Origin: Tranzscheliella williamsii
Lineage: Eukaryota > Basidiomycota > Ustilaginomycetes > Ustilaginales > Ustilaginaceae
NCBI GenBank assembly: GCA_023212725.1
Contig: JALBYF010000017.1
Coordinates: 62,001-126,000, forward strand
Reading direction: 5' to 3'
Length of the DNA: 64,000 bases
Shown here: positions 1 through 9,983 of the stretch, piece by piece
Numbering within the stretch: position 1 is the stretch's first letter
Layout: each line of letters begins with the position of its first letter
The notes under the pieces: model-generated
What the model was told of the DNA's origin: nothing
Databases searched by the model: none
Seen by the model: the letters and a program-made list of their open reading frames with translations, nothing else
Made by a program: the position numbers and the translations under genes

Positions 1-844
1 CGCGCTGGTATAGCTGTTTCTGTCCGCTCGCAGTCCGATACTACGGCTCGCATCGCGGATAGTCCCGGCCTCAGCACGGCGACTAGGCGTCTGGCTTTCT
101 GACTTGTAGCGACACACGATTGCCGTATGACGATGACGCAACGTCGCTGCCGGGATTTGTTACAGGCACCCTTTCTTTCCACGTCCGCGTCTTCTCAGTT
201 GTCTCAAGGAGCGGTGCTGTTCGGTGAATGTCCACGAGGTGGTCGTTCGACCTGGCGGGGCGCTATGCTCGTAAGCGCGGCGTCGAAGTACGCCCCAACG
301 CAGGATACGGCGGCACCACTCCGTAGATGCATCTACGGAGTGGTGCTGTCACGGCCCTCCTGACAAAGCGGTCTGCCAGCCGAGACACCTACGTATAGGG
401 CCGATCCTGTCGCGCCGATTCGGGCAAGCAGCCCACGCTGACCGTTGCGAGACATCGGTCGACGGACCGCCCTCCTCCGCACCCAGCCGCCACCTCCACC
501 GCGTTCAGCGCGCGAGGATGAGCATAATGCAGATTTCCATGCCGATACAGCCACGCCAGAAAGCATACGTCACGATGGGGCACGTCTGACAAAGGAGGCA
601 TACCTCGGCGTCGCCTAGACATGCGACACTTGACCACCGTGGCGGAGCAGAAGCGGTAAGCAACTGCTCCGTGCGGCACTCTTATTGAAACGTAGATGGC
701 AATGTGCCTTCCTCCAACAAGCTATGCACAAGCCCAGCTAGCTGTTCACGTGTATGAGCTCGGTGGATCGTCATTGGTTCACCACATCATATGCGCTGGC
801 GCTACAACGAGGGGAGACAATGGCAGAGATGGCAGGTGCACAGT
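1..844. other. No gene recognised; left-edge intergenic DNA
   Basis: Only short open frames occur here, on both strands. Their translations are low-complexity or random and none looks like a known family. The one structured element is the perfect palindrome at 313-346, listed separately. The stretch lies downstream of the JmjC gene, which ends at 845. It may hold that gene's 3' UTR and part of the neighbour beyond the window. Confidence 0.6.
313..346. repeat. Perfect 34-bp palindrome (two 17-bp arms, no spacer)
   Basis: The arm GCACCACTCCGTAGATG is followed directly by its exact reverse complement. Pairing continues imperfectly just outside: 312/347 and 310/349 could form G-U pairs, and 311/348 and 309/350 are complementary. 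The centre is ATGCAT. As RNA or cruciform it could form a hairpin of about 17 bp or more. Its function is unknown. It lies about 500 bp past the 3' end of the JmjC gene, outside any supported coding region. Confidence 0.9.
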
Positions 845-2359
845 TCAGAACCACATCGACACAGAGAAACTCGGTGTGAGGCTGCGCAGCGAATGCCACC
901 ATCCTGGAGGCATAAAGAGGAGGTCTCCTGGCTGCAGGATTGCGCTGGCCGCTGCATGCTGCAGTCCGGGCGGTAGAGACGAGACGGGGCCGAAGACGTC
1001 AATAGACGAGGTGTTCGCCATCATGGAATCCGCGATCGACGCGGCCTCCGTCTCTAGCTGCTGCGAGTGGTCGGGCCGAGCCGAGACATCGTCAAGCTCC
1101 GTAGGTCTGGCTGCGATAGATCCAAGGCGGTCGAAGGCGGGGGGCGCCACCCAGATCTCCTTAGATCCGACCACTTGAACAAAGCAGTTGTAGTATGGAT
1201 CATGATGAGCCGGCGATACTGTGCCAGGTGGCCCGATCCACAGATTGGTGATGACCCCATCCTCGACCTGCGGTGCTTCGTATGCAGGCCAATCGGGGTT
1301 CGCGCTGGGAGAGGAGAAAACGTAGTCTGGCAAACGAAAACCGCGTCGAAGCGCAGGAAACTGCCGTGTGAGATCGTGCTGCGCCATGTACAGCGTCGGC
1401 ATGGGCGGCTCGGATGCATCTGCTGTTGCTTGTGCCGGGCCATCCCAGCCGCAACGGTCGAGAAAGTCAGACCAGAGCATGATATCCTGTCCCCAATCGT
1501 CGTGGAGGTAGTTTGCCCCCACTTCCACGGGTACCACCCTACCTTCACCGGCCAAATCGAGAAGCGTTTGTTTTGAGGCCCAGCCAGTGCCACAGGTACG
1601 GGTGGACTGCAGGGCAGGCCACTCCTCCTGGCGTGCATAGCTGCGTACGATGAAGGGCTGGCTGCGAATCGAGTTCTCGTCGGAGCTGAGCTCGAAGAAG
1701 GCTGGCGCTTTTTCGTACTCAAATTCGCGTATCGATTGGCTTGCTGAAGCTTTCGGTGTGTGGATCTGTGTTCCTCCTTCATACCAGGAACTTTCTGCCT
1801 CTGAGAGTGCGAGTCTCGGCTTTTTGTGCGGCGGGTTTGGTCCGCTTTCGCCGACAGTATTCTGTACGCGCGTGGACGGCGGAAGTTGCTGTTGTAGAGC
1901 AAAGATAAGCTCGTGGCAGAGAGCCTCCCTTCCAGGACCACAGGCACCTGCGACGATCAAGACGAGGTCCAAGTCTCGAATGCATTCCCGATAGTTGAGG
2001 TCTAGAATGGTCGCAGGTTCCTTTCGCAGGCAGCTTAGCGCCATACAGGCCTTAAGAATGAATGCGTCGGTATAAATGCTTCTCCAGACCCCGGGGATAT
2101 CGTCGTACTTGTACGTGACGAACTTTTCTTGCGATAGACGGACGAGGGCGTTGATGAGGTCCGCTACTGGATAGAAAGCATCCGCTGTCAGTTCGCCCAT
2201 CTCTTGCTTGACTCGGGAGACCAAGCGTGCCAGACGGCGGGCAGCAGGAGTACTGTGTGCATTGCTGCCGAACGGGCTGGCAGCGAGGGCTTCCAGAGCT
2301 GAGTGAACAAGGTCGGGGACGTTGTTGCTAGCATTCTGGCGCGCCGCCTTGAGGCACAT
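845..2359 (-). CDS. KDM8: JmjC-domain protein, JMJD5/KDM8-like 2-oxoglutarate oxygenase
   Basis: This 504-residue protein ends in a JmjC (cupin) domain. The Fe(II) ligands are visible as His385-x-Asp387 in AHHDPYYN and His489 in PPGWWHSLRSL. Other JMJD5-type landmarks are VPVEVGANYLHDDW, MAQHDLTRQFPALR and the ending SFSVSMWF. The N-terminal half looks alpha-helical, as in animal JMJD5. Members of this family are 2-oxoglutarate-dependent arginyl hydroxylases, also reported as histone demethylases or histone-tail proteases, and act in nucleus and cytoplasm. The frame is open further upstream to a GTG at 2407, but 2359 is the first ATG. A short upstream exon is possible. The gene is divergent from the DDHD gene. 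Family assignment is firm; the substrate is unknown. Confidence 0.85.
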   Translation of the reverse strand: MCLKAARQNASNNVPDLVHSALEALAASPFGSNAHSTPAARRLARLVSRVKQEMGELTADAFYPVADLINALVRLSQEKFVTYKYDDIPGVWRSIYTDAFILKACMALSCLRKEPATILDLNYRECIRDLDLVLIVAGACGPGREALCHELIFALQQQLPPSTRVQNTVGESGPNPPHKKPRLALSEAESSWYEGGTQIHTPKASASQSIREFEYEKAPAFFELSSDENSIRSQPFIVRSYARQEEWPALQSTRTCGTGWASKQTLLDLAGEGRVVPVEVGANYLHDDWGQDIMLWSDFLDRCGWDGPAQATADASEPPMPTLYMAQHDLTRQFPALRRGFRLPDYVFSSPSANPDWPAYEAPQVEDGVITNLWIGPPGTVSPAHHDPYYNCFVQVVGSKEIWVAPPAFDRLGSIAARPTELDDVSARPDHSQQLETEAASIADSMMANTSSIDVFGPVSSLPPGLQHAAASAILQPGDLLFMPPGWWHSLRSLTPSFSVSMWF

Positions 2360-2905
2360 AGGCACGCTAGCCTTGCGCGCAATCACCCTGCTTGACAGTC
2401 TCGTCACGAAGAAGGGAGCAGCGAGGCCACTCTTATAAGATATCGGATCGCTTCCGCCGCTTTAGAAAAGGTGGAGGCTGTCTTCCATGCATCTACAGGT
2501 AACTCAGCGACTTTTTGGCTTTCAAAGTGGCAGAAATATTAGTTTTTTCCCCGGCAGTTTTAGGCATATTCACAGTCACAGTCAACAATCATAGCACGTC
2601 ACATGCAATCCCAAATATGAATCACAGCGAGTAGTGATGTATTCGGCCCTATCCAACGTCCTTTTGTGAGACTTTTTGGTAGTCTGGCCAACATGCATGT
2701 ATGCGGATATAGCGAGCCCATTGCTCGCGGTGTTCGCCTGTGAGCATAGCCGTAGCCATTCACGCTATAGCCATCTATCTACATCACAGTACCGTCGCTG
2801 CCTACAGCTCAGGCAGCTCAAGACCTATGCTTGCACTTCGCCGAAAGGTGCAACTATACTCAGCATCTACGCCGACAGACTAGCAATATCGCAGCCGTCT
2901 CAGCG
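2360..2905. promoter_or_regulatory. Divergent intergenic region (JmjC gene / DDHD gene)
   Basis: About 545 bp separate the two divergent start codons, so both promoters should lie here. The part at 2500-2760 is AT-richer than its surroundings. The open frame from the + strand gene extends back to a TTG at 2831 but contains no earlier ATG. I recognise no binding site. Confidence 0.5.
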
Positions 2906-5900
2906 ATGAGAACGGATGAGGGCCGTTCCACTACAGGCGCCGACGCCGACGCCGAACCGCACGCTCCTAAAACCGATGCATCTACCAAGGACAGACGTGC
3001 TGACTTTATTCGACAGGCTTCTTTGCCGATCGACCGGCGTAGAAAGTCCTACGGAAGGCGCAAAGGATCATCGGAACCGCTGGAGTCATCAAGTGGCACT
3101 GAGGACACACAGCCGCCACCCGATAGACCTGTCGAAGCTATCAGCGAAGCCTACGATGAAGAGCAGGAAGAAGAGCGCCCTCCTCTTCACACCAGATGGC
3201 TTCACACCACAGAGGCCGGTAAAGGATGGGTCTCCTTCTCTGTACGCGACAGCCGAAGGCTCGAAACCGCGTGGAACCAATGGACACAAGGAGAAGGCGG
3301 CAATATCGACATGCCGAAACCGCCCGAGGTCGACGGCAAAGTTCAGGCCGGCGAAATTAAAGACGATGCCGAATGGGTGCCTACCAACCCCGATGTCGAT
3401 GGGCCCATTCATAAAGTACCCGTGGGTGTAGACAGACTCTACGATGCTGACCTCGAACAGCTTCATATGAGCCCAGTCTTTTGGAGAGGGCCCAAGTTGC
3501 GCATCACTCGTGCCAGCTGGTTCTTTGAGGCCAGTAAGCTTTCGCCATGCTCGGCAGCGCTCGCCGCCGAGCTTGAGTCCCATTTCCAGACGTTGCGTCC
3601 CTGGCTTCCTTCCTATACAGACGAGCTCAAGTCTTCTGTTTCGCTAGGCTCCGACGCGGAGGACAAACTCAAATGTCCCTTGAAATCGCTCAAAAACGCC
3701 TATGTCATCTTTCAGGGGCCCAGATTGGCCCGCCTCTATAGTGACGGATTCTCCACTCGTCTGTCGAAACAGCTTTTCACTGCTTGGAGCGGCGAACATA
3801 GTGGCGGTCAGCTCCTTATCCGTGGCTATCAGACACAGTACCAGCTGAACGAAATCAAACAAGGAGTTGCTCCTAGGGATCATAAGCAGAGACAGACCTC
3901 GAAGAAGAGGACCCAGTCTGGCAAAGCCGATGCCGATACCGTCGTCAATGAAACCACCGATGATGGCAACCTGGAAAACAAGCTGGCTGAAGCGCTTCGC
4001 AGCGACGAGCAACGACCCGTGCTCGTTGAAGATGCCGAGATCTCCGATGTTGCCATATCACATCTGATGGCTAAGGTTTTGCCAACATCTAGCGACCAAA
4101 GTGACCACCGAGGCCTCACCAGTAGCATATCTCAGCCTTCCCTAAATATAGACAAAACCCACATCAACGCCACAACTGACACAAGCAACGTCGGAGCAGG
4201 CGCTACTCTTCGCAGCCTCTCCACTGCCGCAGCTGAAAGCGAGTCGTCAAGTTCAGCCCCAGCAAACGAGCTGCTTCGGTCTGTTGCCTCCAGACTTGGG
4301 GTGTGGACTGGTTCCGAAACTCCCAAATCTACCGACGGGTCTGGAACGCTGACTCCCGCTCAACACGAGGCGATCGACATCTCCTTCAAGGAGGCGCAGA
4401 GTAAAGTTCAAGAATTGCCCGATCCCGACCGCAGCGTCCACAGGCGTTCCCAGGATGGTGCAAAGGCAAAGGAGAGTGGCGACGACGGGTCGAAATCAAC
4501 TATCGATTTCGACGATCCTGAGGCCTTCGACGATGCAGAAGAAGAGGAGCAAGATGATCGTGAGAGTGATCAGCCACCCGAGTTGCTGTTAGCCATCCAC
4601 GGGATCGGCCAGAAACTGGCGGGGGACTGGAAGAGCTTCGACTTCACCCTTGCCATCAACACTTTCCGTGCCCTTTTGCAGTCGCGAATCGATACGGTCA
4701 AGCCACCAAGTGATATCGGAGGCGGCGGTCTTGCTGGAATCGCCCAAAAGCGCCGCATACAGATCATCCCCGTGTTATGGCAAGCGGGCTTTCACCAGGA
4801 TGAAAGTGAAGAAAGTGCACGATCGAAAACCTGCCAAGAAGAGGATGATCCCGAATACGATAATGGCCTCGAGCTTCAAATGGATCACATTTTTGGTGAT
4901 GATGGCATTCCAATCGTCCGGACTATGATCAAAGACGTGTTGTCAGACATCCCAATGTACCTTTCTCAGCACAAAGCGCATATCATCAAGTCGGTGATCA
5001 ACGAGGCGAACCGCCAATACCGGCTATTTGCCAAAAGGAACAAGGAATTCGAAACGAGGAAGGGTAGAACTCACATTGTTGCGCACAGCCTGGGTACTGC
5101 CATCATAGCTGATGTTCTGTCCAATCAGCCGAACAAAGTGGTACCGGTCAAGGATCTGCCCGTAAGCCAAGTGCAAGACAACGCGAAGAAGCACCTGGTC
5201 TTCAACACACATAGCTACTTTGCTATCGGATCTCCTGTTGCGCTCTTCTTCGTCATCCACCGGTCACAGTTGATCGCTCGAAGCGGGCTGGTGCCGACAT
5301 GGAATCGGGCAGAGGACAAGCCGGGTGTCACCCTGGATCAACAAGGAAAGTACGGATGCTTCGCTGCCTCCTGCTTTTACAATATCTGGAATCAGTACGA
5401 TCCGGTCGCCACACGGGTGAGCCCATGCGTCGATGTTGAGTACGGCAAGCAGCTCAAGCCGGTGCCTCTCAACAAAGCGGTCCGAAGCGTACTGCGCGCG
5501 GACGGCGGTGCTACCAATTTCGATCTCGCTGAAGATGGTGGTACGGAGACCATTGCACAGGGCCGAAGTGCAGAGGCGGAACACGCAAGCCAGAGACGCA
5601 AATCGGCGAGGAAGTCGAAAGGATTCTTCGAATCATGGGGCAGAAGGGCGGGCGAGGCCGCCACGACGTTGAATAATGCAAAGAAGGCATGGGACCGACC
5701 GCAATCGAGCGGCGGTGATGCCAGGGATGCAACGGCGGCGCCAGAATCGGTGGAGCATCAAGCTGGAGAGGAGGTGAAAGAAGGCGGCGACAGCGCAGAA
5801 GATGTACAGAAGCGGATCGCCATCAAGGCGCTAGAAGAGGAGCAGAAAAGGGTCGAGCGAGAAAAGGCGAGCGAACAAGAAGAAAAGAAGGATATCCGCC

Positions 5901-6246
5901 CCAAGCGCAAGGCACGGGCGGAGTCGAGGCTGCGTGCTCTGAATCCGATGCGGCGGGTGGACTTTTACATGCCTGTGGAAGGCTACAGTCTTCTAAGCAC
6001 CATCAACCAGTATGCAGTAGGTATTGAGTTGCCGAGTGGCAAGGCGGATACTAAGCCCGTCGCGCTACGTCACTGACGAACACGCTGATCACCTTTGGTT
6101 TTGCCCTTTGATAGGAGCTGATGACGGCCCACATGAGCTATTGGACCAAAACCGACTTTGCAGACTTCCTGATCACCCAGCTGCTGGCCGACCCGGAACG
6201 CCTCGAACGAAGCCTCGACTTTCGGGAGGTAGAAGGGTGGGAGTAG
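2906..6246 (+). CDS. DDHD-domain phospholipase (phosphatidic-acid-preferring PLA1-like)
   Basis: I propose two exons, 2906-6016 and 6115-6246, giving 1080 residues. The lipase core starts at LLLAIHGIGQ and has the nucleophile elbow HIVAHSLGTA with Ser728. The four residues that name the DDHD domain can be placed: Asp832 in QYDPVA, Asp1019 in RVDFYM, His1043 in TAHMSYW and Asp1051 in KTDFADFL. The last two are supplied only by exon 2, through donor gca|GTAGGT and acceptor GATAG|gag, both phase 0. Family members deacylate phosphatidic acid and other phospholipids at ER, Golgi or mitochondrial membranes. The N-terminal 200 and the stretch around residues 330-560 are charged and disordered. A Lys/Glu-rich coiled stretch precedes the final domain part. 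2906 is the first ATG of the frame. Confidence 0.88.
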
Positions 6247-7057
6247 GAATCGCGCTTGCCGCTCTCTCACGACACGATAAAATGCAGGATATTGGTTTCC
6301 GCTGCTTGTTCTGCTTCCTCTCCGTCCGCATATACCCCTTCCCTTACATTACGTACAGAAAAGGTCTGTGGACCGAGAGGCCTTCTCGCACGTCCCTCAT
6401 CGGCGCCTGAGTACGACACAGCCTTTGTCTGCTTGCGTTTAGATAAGATGGAAACGATCTGCAGATCTGCGCAACCTGCACCGCCCCTTTCTTCTATTCG
6501 TAACTGGCCTGCACACCGTACTTGTATTCAGCCCGGCCTTTTAATTGCTGGTATATAAAAATCATATTCATAAATGTTACGAGAGTCGACCGTGTCGAAC
6601 TCAGGTTAGATACTTTCAGGGTCCTAATCTGGAAGTATTACGATTCGTATATGACGCTTGGTAGGCGGAGCAGGTTCGTTGTCTCCACATTCGGGATGTG
6701 CGGTTCATGCATTCAATTCACTTCACGCTCACACCTTTGACCATCGGCGTATCCTCTGCTCATCACGCATCGCGCACGTCACACCGTCACTGTGGATCTG
6801 TGACTTGGCCAAAGTGTCAGTCGGACCGACCGCGGGAGCGCAATTTGCTGAGTCGAAGCTGATGAACAGCTATTCGCACACGCTTTCCTCCTTCCATCTC
6901 AACATCCAAACAAATTCTTTACAACTTGCTGTCAGCTCTCCTTTTCGCCAGCGTCGTCGACCTCACCTCGAATCTGGCTGGCGTAGCGAATAGATGCGGA
7001 AGCGGCCCTAGTAACTCAGCAGGTCGCTCCGTGCCAAGGACGGGATAGAGCGTCAAC
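6247..7057. promoter_or_regulatory. Intergenic region upstream of the arrestin-like gene
   Basis: About 810 bp contain no credible gene. A TATA-like run TATATAAAA lies at 6552-6560, roughly 500 bp before the arrestin ATG; its role is uncertain. The last 150 bp are pyrimidine-rich and probably form the 5' leader. Confidence 0.4.
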
Positions 7058-9886
7058 ATGTCTCAGCCCAAGCTCACCCTTCGCCCGCCTCCGCATCGCG
7101 AGCTCATCCAGGGCTATCCCGGTATTGTTGCGTCGGGCTCTCGGCCTCCGGCTCATGTAGCAGGTACCGTCGAGGTGCGCCTGGGCACCAAGGGGCTCAA
7201 AGCAGCGTGGCTTCGCATCGAGCTGCGCAAGCTTGAGACGCTTCCCGGAGGCGAAAGCTGGGGCGAGCTCATCGGCAAAGGTCCCATCGATGTATGGTCA
7301 GCACGCAAGGATGAGGCGCACAAGGCAGAAGCCGAAAAGGGGTGGGAGCTCCTCCAAACAGCCGACTTTCCCTTCCAGGTCGCCATCCCCGAAGGTTTGC
7401 CCCCCAGCGCAAAGCTCGAAAAGCAGGCCGGCGTCGCCTACGAGCTCGTCACCTCCCTCTGCGTCCGCAGCAAGAAGGGCCTTCTCAAGAAGGAGATCAC
7501 CAGTTCCGTCATCCAAAACACTCATCCTCTTTGGCTCGACAAGCACGAACTCCACCCAGCCTGGCCCATCTACCTACTCCCTGACCACCAGGAGACATTC
7601 CAAGACGACCTGAGCGTAAAGATCTTGAGGAATCAGACCTGCTTTGGACCCGGCGACACCGTCGAACTTCGCGTCATCGTCACTTCTGAACGCGTCTCCC
7701 CGATCAAACTCAAGAGCGTTTCTTTTGCCATCAAAGAGACCATCACATTCAAGGGCGGAGCCAAGAAGACCTTCAGCTCCAGCAAAGCCGCCTCACAGAA
7801 GTCTGAGACCCTCTCTGCCAAAAGCAAGAGCTTCGGCAAGAAGATCTACAAGGGCGATTCGCATACTTTCGACCTGGCCGCTCAGATACCCCGAACCCAT
7901 ACGCTCATGACCATTCAGACAGCAAAACACCTCGAGGTCTCTTATACCCTGCGTATCCAGGTTGAAACGGGAAAAAAGCCCATCATCGTCGACCACTTGC
8001 CCATCACCGTCTCCCACTTCACCAGAGCCGCCAGTGAGGCTATGGTCGAGCGAATCGGTTATGTACCCGGGCTTTCGGGCCCTCCGGATGCCATGGACGG
8101 GCTTACCTACACGGTAGAACGTAGCAACAGTGCAGCTAACAGTTCCAGTGGAGGCGCGCCTACCATTACTCGCTCCATGTCCTTCGCCGGATCCACGATC
8201 TCCGGGGGCCGGAACGCGTATCCCGGATACCCTGGTGGCGATTTGAGGAGGAGGGACACTATGATGACACAAGGAACCGCCATCAGTGGGCCTGGCATGG
8301 CGGGCCGTGGAGTGCCCGGCCAAGTATTCTCCTGGGGCCAGTACGGATCAGCGCAGCCGTTCGCCGCCGCCGCTGACGCACCCCGTCCTGCGTTTGCCGG
8401 CCCGTCCAGCATCTACGAAGGCCAAGAGCTAGCTCCGGAAGAGACTAGGGCTTTATTCCACTCGTCCAACAGGCCCCAGAGCGCCATGGTGCTGGGTACT
8501 CGCGTCGACCCAGTCCTGCTGCCTGCCTCCACGTACCACAGTCAGAGCGGTGGGGTGACGCCGGTCATCCGGGAGGGAAGCGAAGACGAGCACTTCTCCG
8601 CCCAAGCAGGCAGCCGACCGTATCAGCCGAACGGTGGATATCAGCAGCAGCATTCGTACGGCGATCTAGGAGACAGCAGTGCGGCCCACCCACCGCAACG
8701 GCAGCGATCATTGTCCAACCCGACATCACGATACCCTATCCAACAGCCACGACCGCAGTATGCTTCGCAATTCCGGCCAGCGCCGCAGCAACGTGTGCAG
8801 TCGCAACCGGAAAACGAGTGGAGCCGAGCTAGGTTTGCCGACACGAACAGCACGGTGGCCTCCGATACCTCCTATGTCGCGTCGGCCGAGGTGGAGAAAG
8901 AGCGGCTCTATGAACGGGCGCGCCAACAGGCCGAGCGGAACCAACGACGAGCCGATGAGCGGCGGGCTATTAACGGCGGCGCCTCGATTTCTTCGCCCAC
9001 TATCGCCAGTCCTCAGAGTCGTCCGTTCAGCATGCTGAACACGGGGTCTGCGGATGCAGCCGGTGGCTCGAGCTCGTCCTGGGCCGGCGCGGCCACGCCG
9101 CTTCTCTCGGCGGAGGCGGAGAAAGCACGGCTGTTCGAGCGGGCGCGGGCGGAAGCGGAGAGGTACCAGAGCTCGTTCGCGCAGGGAGCTGCGTTCCCTG
9201 CTGGTGGCGACACTGCCTCTTCGTCGCCGCGGGCGTCGTCGTCGGGGACGGATTCGAGGCGGACGAGCGGGGCGTACTGGACCGATGGGGTGCGGGGTGG
9301 GGCTACGGCGGAGGAGGCGGCGGCGGGGGCGAGTACGGTGGTTTCTGGCCGGCCGGCGCCTTATCCGTCGTACGTGTCTGCCGAGGAGGAGAAGCGGCGG
9401 CTGTATGAGCGCGCCAAGGCGGAAGCGGAAGCTTTTCAGCGCGGCGCCGCGGTGCCGGGCGCCTGGCCCGGCACCGAGCCGGTGGCCGCGGCTGCCGAGG
9501 CTGGGTCGTCCGGCTCGGCGCTGACAAACGCCAGCGTGCCATCCGCCCCCGCCCTCTCCGCCGCTGCGATCAGCGAGAAGGAACAGCTGCGGCGCTACTA
9601 CGCCGCGAAAGACGCGGTCGAACAGCACGTCGGCGCCCCCGCCGTCCAGTCCTACCTCACCGCCTCCGAGCAGCAGACCGCCCAGGAAAAGGAGCGCCTC
9701 GCCGCACACTACGCGCGCAAAGCCGCGCGCGCCGCTGCCCGCCACACCCCCCCCGCCCCTACCCTCGCCCCCCTCCCCAACGACCCCTGGCGCCCGCGCT
9801 ACAGCTCGCTCGACGCGCCACCTCCCGACGACGCCGGCACGCCCCCCCCGCGCCCGCCCAAAATTCCCCTCCGCGCCCCCCGCTAG
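7058..9886 (+). CDS. Arrestin-fold adaptor protein with coiled C-terminal repeats
   Basis: The protein has 942 residues on one exon. Residues 1 to about 335 read as an arrestin N- plus C-lobe pair, with strands such as VAGTVEVRL, LKAAWLRIELRK, DTVELRVIVTS and HLEVSYTLRIQVE. In fungi such proteins often recruit ubiquitin ligases to plasma-membrane transporters. I see no PPxY ligase-binding motif, so that role is only inferred. Residues 340-600 are disordered and rich in Ser, Gly, Gln and Pro. From about 609 a unit of the type SAExEKxRLYERAxxEAExxQ recurs at about 609, 683 and 774, with degenerate copies near 838 and 874. The tail is Pro-rich. The gene converges on YPD1 with only 97 bp between the stop codons. 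Confidence 0.7.
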   Translation: MSQPKLTLRPPPHRELIQGYPGIVASGSRPPAHVAGTVEVRLGTKGLKAAWLRIELRKLETLPGGESWGELIGKGPIDVWSARKDEAHKAEAEKGWELLQTADFPFQVAIPEGLPPSAKLEKQAGVAYELVTSLCVRSKKGLLKKEITSSVIQNTHPLWLDKHELHPAWPIYLLPDHQETFQDDLSVKILRNQTCFGPGDTVELRVIVTSERVSPIKLKSVSFAIKETITFKGGAKKTFSSSKAASQKSETLSAKSKSFGKKIYKGDSHTFDLAAQIPRTHTLMTIQTAKHLEVSYTLRIQVETGKKPIIVDHLPITVSHFTRAASEAMVERIGYVPGLSGPPDAMDGLTYTVERSNSAANSSSGGAPTITRSMSFAGSTISGGRNAYPGYPGGDLRRRDTMMTQGTAISGPGMAGRGVPGQVFSWGQYGSAQPFAAAADAPRPAFAGPSSIYEGQELAPEETRALFHSSNRPQSAMVLGTRVDPVLLPASTYHSQSGGVTPVIREGSEDEHFSAQAGSRPYQPNGGYQQQHSYGDLGDSSAAHPPQRQRSLSNPTSRYPIQQPRPQYASQFRPAPQQRVQSQPENEWSRARFADTNSTVASDTSYVASAEVEKERLYERARQQAERNQRRADERRAINGGASISSPTIASPQSRPFSMLNTGSADAAGGSSSSWAGAATPLLSAEAEKARLFERARAEAERYQSSFAQGAAFPAGGDTASSSPRASSSGTDSRRTSGAYWTDGVRGGATAEEAAAGASTVVSGRPAPYPSYVSAEEEKRRLYERAKAEAEAFQRGAAVPGAWPGTEPVAAAAEAGSSGSALTNASVPSAPALSAAAISEKEQLRRYYAAKDAVEQHVGAPAVQSYLTASEQQTAQEKERLAAHYARKAARAAARHTPPAPTLAPLPNDPWRPRYSSLDAPPPDDAGTPPPRPPKIPLRAPR
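8882..9740 (+). repeat. Five spaced protein repeats in the arrestin-like tail
   Basis: Three clear copies of a charged helical unit, (S/A)E-x-EK-x-RL-(Y/F)-ERA, start near nucleotides 8882, 9106 and 9378. Looser copies start near 9570 and 9677. The spacers are Ser/Gly/Ala/Pro-rich and unrelated to one another. The constant unit with variable spacers suggests duplicated binding helices rather than a simple microsatellite. Confidence 0.65.
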
Positions 9887-9983
9887 CCGCACACACGTAA
9901 CGCAGCAGACAGTGATGGGCGTAGCATTGCATACGTGAGCAGTAGCAACGTGCGCCGAGTGCGAGCTGATCGGTATATCGCGG

